Source: Hydractinia symbiolongicarpus
Lineage: Eukaryota > Cnidaria > Hydrozoa > Anthoathecata > Hydractiniidae
DNA: 64,000 nt
Assembly: GCF_029227915.1 (NCBI RefSeq)
Contig: NC_079876.1
Location: forward strand, 26,693,828 to 26,757,827
Direction: 5' to 3'
The translations under genes were made by a program, and so were the position numbers. Each line of letters opens with the position of its first letter. Within the stretch, counting starts at the first letter, position 1. Below are positions 58,011 through 64,000 of this stretch, in pieces. The notes under the pieces were generated by a model. The model was not told the origin of the DNA and searched no databases. It saw only the letters and a list, made by a program, of their open reading frames with translations.

Positions 58011-58304
58011 TTGTCGCTTTTGCGCTCACTTCTGTACTATTATAAGGAGAAAATTTTAGTGGAAGAAAAAAGTTTTAGTCTTCCTAGTAGGGATTACCTT
58101 TCCGAAAAAAATATTCAAACGAAATATGGGAATTTTTTTGTAAAAAGCAATAGACCTTTTTCAATATCGCCTTTTCATGATCAGCCGTGGTGGCGAAAAA
58201 TCAAAACATTGCATGAAAACGAGGTTAGTTTAGATAAAGTTCAGGACGCCAAGTTGTTTACTAGCTGTTCTGACCTTAGTTATCAACAAATGTTGGTTTT
58301 ATAA
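58011..58304 (+). other. Unassigned open frame, possible exon, copy 2
   Basis: Longer than its copy-1 equivalent: FSLPSRDYLSEKNIQTKYG, PFHDQPWWRKIKTLHENEV, SLDKVQDAKLFTSCSDLSY, then QQMLVL and TAA. No domain recognised. GTTAGT after HENE is a possible donor, in which case the remainder is intronic. Confidence 0.25.
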
Positions 58305-58464
58305 TTTTCAACTGCCATATTGAAAGGATCGTAGTGGATACAAGTATATTGAGGGTATTAGTAGTGGTAGTGTGACAAAAATTATGAATATTTATTCATT
58401 AAGTGTGTATTTATGGCAACTTTAAAGTTTAGCTAGGCAGACAACATCAAAGCTTTAATGTTGG

Positions 58465-58613
58465 CTAGCTAGCTGTAAAGCTAGCTAGCCAACAACCGTC
58501 TTATTTCTTACTCCTACAGAAAGTTTATATTCTATACTGTAAGTTATAAAATGTTTACCTAGTTTACTGAAACTATGTATCGTTATTATTGTCACACTCC
58601 CCTGCTAATATGC
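58465..58613. repeat. Copy-2-specific small insert starting with a perfect hairpin
   Basis: GGCTAGCTAGCT-GTAA-AGCTAGCTAGCC is a perfect 12-bp stem. The roughly 150-bp segment is absent from copy 1, where TGTTGGC joins TTTAACC directly. It could be a tiny non-autonomous element. Confidence 0.55.
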
Positions 58614-59173
58614 TTTAACCTTTCCATTTAGTATACATTTATAATAAACATATTTTGGCTCAACCCAATGTACAGGCCATAATTTTTAAATAATCAAGGC
58701 TCAAGGATACTTATGAGTATTAACTTGGGTGATTGCATTGCTTTTATTACATTTTGTTGAATATATAACATGAAAACCAGTATTCAATCTAATACCACCA
58801 ACCCAACATCCTTAGGATAGCCAAGTCATAATGTTATTTACAGATGTTTTAAAAAATAAAAGATATCCAATAACAAAGAATAAAGTGTATATATATGTAA
58901 ACAACATTGGTTAAAGCTCCAACTAGCTAGCTAGAAGTAACAAATATAAAATCCAAACCAATCAACCTTAGCTAGCCAGCTAAACACTAGAAAAAAATAT
59001 AAACCAGCAATTTTAATAAGCCCAATGGGTATAAAATAAGTGCCATGTTCTATTTTTTTTACCAAAAGTTCATAATTTGCCCATTTGACAAGTTAACTTG
59101 AGAAATAATAAAGGTAAACAAAATATATATGTTCATCACTTCGCTGACAAATTAAAATTGTCTCTAAACTAAC

Positions 59174-60111
59174 CTCGTTTTCATGTTAGTATGCCTTTTC
59201 CGGCTGTGTATTTTGCGGAATGGAAATGGATATTGAAATAGGTCTATTGAATTAATTTTTAGTTCTTCGTGGCGTAAAATAATCACATGTTTCCAGATCA
59301 TCGGCTTTTATTGCGTAAACCTTTCGAGCAGCGGCTTTCCAGAAGCTTATTGTCGTAAGAAGAAAATGTTCTCTTTAAAACTGTAAATAGGAAAGACCGT
59401 ATTTTCAGTCATATAGGTGTATATATATATACACACACCTCTTGTGGCTGCGGAGTCCTCGTACCGCAAACCACCTTCTCGCACTAACACCAACGTTCGA
59501 TCACCGAATCGTGTTTTTGCCATCTCCGTAATTGCGGCGACGTTTGCTTCTGCTTCCGTTATTGTTATAAACGTAATTCGTTTCTGATTAACTGTAAAAA
59601 AATGAGTATTTATAATTTATTATTGTGTTAATTTAGAACGTTTAGTATGGAATAATATCAACTTACCGATTTTTTTGTTCTCTCTATCCGCCAGAACAAC
59701 TTTTAAAACAGTTCTTCGCAGCCGCACCTACACGTTTACGCGACATCATGGACGAAGATGTATGCGACATTGTTGGCCTTCGAAACTCACCGATGTCATT
59801 GACCATTCATGTCGGTAGGTTTCCAACCCGACTCATGCCCTGACTCCTTCCACTTGGTAATACGTCCCAGAAGGCGACTCCCGAAGGCAATCAAACGTCT
59901 CATCCGGATTCGGAAATTCTGAGGAATCGAACTCCTCTGTTATGCACACCGATGTTACGTCCAGCTATAATCAACAAAAATGAAATTATCATAGTTATTT
60001 GAAACTCTACTAGTCTACAATGGTGTGAATAACGCATACCTTGTAAATCACTGCCAGTCTTTGGACAGATAGTTTCTCTGCAGCGTTCTTTCTGTGCGAG
60101 CACCGTCACGG
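59174..60111 (-). CDS. Unassigned multi-exon coding-like region, copy 2
   Basis: Equivalent of 24576-25520. The exon 59591-59439 encodes the same TFITITEAEANVAAITEMAK and LRYEDSAATR reading, with the GGG of copy 1 changed by one residue. Upstream and downstream segments are also conserved. The conservation could reflect selection or merely a recent duplication. Confidence 0.33.
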
Positions 60112-60880
60112 CTATTGTAAAAAATAAATGATAAATCCATATTTTCTATCGTGTGCAAATTAATCCTGCAACTTACACATCACCTCCCACTGGAGGAGTT
60201 ATATAGGCATGTACTAGGACACACCAAAAAGGGGGTTAATGCAAGGGCTAGACCCTTTTGAACTCACACACAAAAAAGTTTACACAACCACCTAAATATG
60301 CTGCAGTTCAGGGGGTCGGCAAAAAAAATGCGGGAAACGCAAATCTTATTGCATCATAAATATGATTACGAAATAGTGGTATGCAAGAACTTAACCACCT
60401 GTCATTTTTATTTTTTAAATTTTAAATTTTGATTTTTGATTTTCAATTTAGTTGAAAATCAAATGGCCCTAAGGGTCGCATTTCTTTATACAAAGATTAC
60501 ATTATTTACCATTAGCTTCTAAACTACTATATATATTGGAGCCAAGTTAAATTATAAAACCTTCTTAAAAAGCAAAATAAACGAAAAAAGGGACAAAACA
60601 ATAACAAAGAGAAAAATGCATATGACTAGTTGGGCGTATTTTCAAGTTACCGCGTGAGTGATCACATGCTTTTTCGTAACTTCTGTAACGTGAGAGAAGA
60701 CGTAAGCATGTAGACACTTTATTATTAAAGAAAAAGTTTTTATTGTGGCTTTACACATTTCTCCAATAATTGGCGCCTGATAAAAGTGTTATAGGAGTAT
60801 AAATTTATTAAACAAAGTATGTGTGTGTGAGCCTTGTATTGCGATTGCAATAAAAATATACTTTGAAACTTTAATTACAG

Positions 60881-61144
60881 CTTTTAAATTACCTATTGAT
60901 TTGCCTTGATTTTCTGGGAAATGGTGCTCTTGATGCTGCAGAGGATGAAATGTTCACATTTAACAAAAAATTGCTTTACTGTTCACTGAAAATAAAGATA
61001 ACAATTAAATACAATTGTAATCCTAAAGTATTGAAAGATTGTTTTTCAATGCCAAAAACAAGTTTTGCTCGCCAAAAGAATGTTTTAATCAGCAGTGGCA
61101 CACCAGATAATTTGTTGATGTCAATTCCTTTGAAAAAATCTTGA
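60881..61144 (+). other. Possible terminal exon, unassigned, copy 2
   Basis: Same open segment as 26286-26549 after TTTAATTACAG; ends MSIPLKKS, then TGA. Confidence 0.22.
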
Positions 61145-62823
61145 AATGATTGATTGTGAGATAACAAAACAGCAAGCTGTAATGATGGAACTAGTCCCAT
61201 GACTCTTTTGTTTTTGAATTTTAGAGGTTACACCCTCCAGAGATCTATATTCAGTGCAAGACCTCCCTTTTTACAAGGATAGTCTGCAGAATCAAAGTAA
61301 TTGAACTAATGACCCTCTATAGACATTACATCACAAACATCTACTGACAGTTACAAATTCCTATACAACATTAAAAGAAACAAATAAATATAATGTAAAT
61401 ATAAAACTATAAATAAGAGCAGACAACTACCCATGCGCCAGGACTTGTGAACCTGGCCGTAGCTTTCCACATGTATTACGGGATCCAACACTCAGCCCTA
61501 CACAGGTGATTGACGCTTGGGACCAGCCCTATGTTAGGACCAGCCTAAAGTCCACGAAGACCCAAAAAAAATTTCAAAGCCCCTTGCAAAGCTTCTTATA
61601 ACAATAACTGTGGGTACATCAGGATTGTTAACCCTGTAGACGAAGTGAGCAAACTTGGCCTCCCTAATGGACCGGGGTTAAAGGTGGGACTGTCACACCC
61701 AAAGACAAGACAGATTGTCAAACCCCCTTGCTTATCTTCTTTTAATTACTCTGTAAGAGAGTGGGGAGTGAGCAAACTCCTGAATTACGGTAGGCTGCCA
61801 GTGAAAATAACAGACAGATATCCGATGAAAAGCTGAAGATGAACTTTTGGAGCATTGACTAAAAACACCTTTCTTAATAGACTTACGCACCAACATTGAT
61901 TAATTATTGAGACGCTGTACTCACCTTGAAAGAAATTGATACTTCCTGTATCTCACATTTTCGTTTCCAATAAATTAGTTGTTACCCAGTTCCATAGTCG
62001 CCCGACTTCCGTGTTTTGACTAGAAAAAACCACGGCTAGCTTGTCGATAGATTTTTACAAGTCGTATAAATTTCCGCGTTACTATTTGGTGAGTCTTTTA
62101 GCATGACATCACTTGTTGTGAAAAAAAAGAATACGGTTACTATAATTATTGTCAAGACAGCAGTGAATAATGCGTTTATATTAGCCGATTTAATACTTAA
62201 TATTAAATAATAGAATGCTCGCTTTTCGGCAAAAAGAATGACAATGAACTAAAAAACCTAAAACCGTACAAAAGTGTAAATAGGTATACATGTTTTATGA
62301 AACACTGTATGAATAATTCTAAAATTTTTAAATTATTGAAATCGCATTGTTTTATTATTGAAACTTCTCAAGTTTCTCTTAACAAAGCTTAACTGACATA
62401 TGAAATAAAGCAAGAAATACAAAAAAATAGATAAAAGGACATTCTTTTAATGATTTTAATACTTGTTTTTAATTTTTTTGTACAGAAAACAAACAAATGA
62501 TTCTAGTTTTATAGAGTTTATAACTGCGGAAATACTAGCTCCTCCCTCAATTTCCTTTTAATACCCATTTGACCCTAAAAACTTTAAAAAAAAAAAAAAA
62601 AAAAAAACACCACCAGTTTTACAAAATAACCGGTTATTTAAGCTACCATTTTTGCTAAAAAACCAGAGGAATTCCAATCAGGAAAAATCGCTGGCCCTCC
62701 AACATTCACAGGCATATTTCGTGCTTCATTCGCCAAAGTAGTGATTTATTGTGCGGACACTGAATTAGTAAAGTAAATATAAATTTTACGTATTTGTTCC
62801 TAACTACTGCTTCTGTCCTTTAG

Positions 62824-63025
62824 CACGACTTTGGATACGCGCAGATACATGCAAAATGCAATTGTTTTAATAGAAACAAGAGGGGTGGCCCGATGTTGCT
62901 CTCCCGATGGAGAGCTTTGGTACACGACTTCGATACGTTTAGGACAGTTTAACTGTTTATGCACACCAAGAGGCAGGTACGCTTTGTACAGATTAATCAA
63001 ATGCAACTCAGCCAAGAAAACATAA
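62824..63025 (+). CDS. Cys-rich terminal exon, copy 2
   Basis: Translation identical to 28231-28432 (VARCCSPDGELWYTTS, FNCLCTPRGRY). Same acceptor TGTCCTTTAG. Confidence 0.35.
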
Positions 63026-63677
63026 ATTAAAAGACATGGCAAAATCCAAGTCAACAAAAAACACAGACTGTAAAGCCTGTCATTAAACAGTAATTCAACT
63101 TTTGTTAGCAGGCAAAATGATTCCGCAAAAGTTGTAAAATCAATCATGGGCAAATTACAGAGCACCTATCTCATAAGCTATAAAAGTTTGTTTATCTATT
63201 CCGGTCGGCGTTAGTCTGTCATAACTAAAACGTCCAGCTACAATTTCTAGTTTTCAGGTTCCTATATAACAGTTAAAATATTTTACAGTAATCGACAGGA
63301 GTTGCCATATTTAAACTATATAAAAAATTGGTTGATAGGCAGTTACGTAAGGAAAAGAACCTCGAAGCAGTGTAAAGCTGCGTGATTGATTAATTCTTTG
63401 ACGTAAGTTCAACGGTTGCCTTAGTCCCTATTACGCAGGTGATTTAGTTTGGTTTATATTTTTCATGTATGCGTTTATTCCCTCGTATGGTTTTTGTATA
63501 AATAAATAACAGAACTGCGGTGAAACTATCTAAAATACATAGTATTTACTTAATAATATAAAATATAATGATTATTCATCGCTTCATCAATTCAACTAAA
63601 CCACAGTATTATCGAGATATTTTTAAAGAAAAGCCAAAACAGTTATGGTATTCAGTTACTGACTAACTCGAGAAGAA

Positions 63678-63980
63678 ATGATGTTTATATTCCTTAAACT
63701 CTTAGTCGTTGCATTTCTGATAACCCTTGTTGTGGGTGACTTATACACTCCGGACGATGAATTACCTAAAGGAGGCATAACGAAATATCTAAAAGGAGAG
63801 ACGGAAGTAAGCTGTCTGTTGCAATGTGAAAGAGATCAGCAATGTGATAACGCCATGTTTAAATCGAAAAATAAACAGATGAGACGTGGAGATTGCTGGT
63901 TTGTAAAAATGAATGCAACTGATCAGGGAGAAGAAATGCAAATGTTGAAAACAGATGAAGCAATCACCAGTTACAAGAAG
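63678..63980 (+). CDS. Secreted PAN-like protein, copy 2, first exon only
   Basis: Exon 1 is identical in translation to 29085-29387: signal peptide, VSCLLQCERDQQCDNAMF and GDCWFVKMN, ending at donor GTAAGT (63981). The remaining exons would lie beyond the window, so whether this second copy is complete is unknown. Confidence 0.75.
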
Positions 63981-64000
63981 GTAAGTGTAGGGAAAGGTGC

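Larger units (their letters stand above)
43099..64000. repeat. Direct long duplication, copy 2 (runs off the right edge)
   Basis: Matches 11739-29407 in order and orientation. Extra sequence in this copy: about 660 bp at 44467-45127, about 5.0 kb at 49290-54245 (BEL gag and RecQ remnants) and about 150 bp at 58465-58613. Missing here: the hAT fragment and 0.8 kb present in copy 1. The left junction falls inside Ty3 pol and joins unrelated sequence. Confidence 0.93.

Overview
This is eukaryotic, intron-bearing, AT-rich animal DNA, not prokaryotic: GT-AG introns with consistent phases, microsatellites and many families of metazoan transposon. A cnidarian, perhaps a hydrozoan, is my best guess. 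It rests mainly on a secreted PAN-like protein with a C-terminal domain I associate with cnidarian extracellular proteins; it is inference, not proof.

Layout. 1-2.5 kb: decayed two-gene DNA transposon (DDE transposase plus YqaJ-type nuclease, ISL2EU-like). 3.9-7.1 kb: four-exon host gene for an MS4A/CD20-like four-pass membrane protein. 7.5-8.8 kb: a foldback element and a long (TA)n tract. 8.9-20.2 kb: a minus-strand Ty3/gypsy element split by a Helitron-like insert (carrying a 2A/cysteine-protease remnant) and a PIF/Harbinger element (MADF-BESS partner plus HARBI1-type transposase) that itself contains a hAT fragment. 20.2-22.6 kb: a second Harbinger-type element. 22.7-28.5 kb: weakly assigned exons. 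29.1-30.5 kb: intact three-exon secreted protein gene with a 22-nt microexon. 43.1-64.0 kb repeats 11.7-29.4 kb in direct orientation with several large indels, including a BEL/Pao gag and RecQ-helicase insert found only in the second copy. It is either a real segmental duplication or two haplotypes assembled in tandem.

The most interesting part is 30.9-39.3 kb, between the two copies. It looks like an intact mobile element of a kind I cannot match to a described family. It encodes (i) a tyrosine recombinase with an N-terminal C2H2 finger, R/R/H/Y active-site residues and a C-terminal Myb-like domain; (ii) an 801-aa, seven-exon superfamily 3 helicase protein with complete Walker A, Walker B, motif C and arginine-finger region, an acidic tract and two C-terminal SUMO-interaction-like motifs; and (iii) a small protein with a similar motif. 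Two tandem arrays lie inside it: ten 122-bp units between genes and about eleven 102-bp units inside an intron of the helicase gene. Although otherwise different in sequence, the units of both arrays place the heptamer GTTACAA (or its complement TTGTAAC) at the same intervals, 10-10-10-22-10 bp, in opposite orientation on the chromosome. I read this as a replicator: an iteron origin with an SF3 helicase, plus a Myb-tyrosine recombinase for integration. The function is inference; the sequence features are directly visible.

Most other transposon genes are broken by stops and frameshifts, which makes the unbroken reading frames of the 31-39 kb element stand out.
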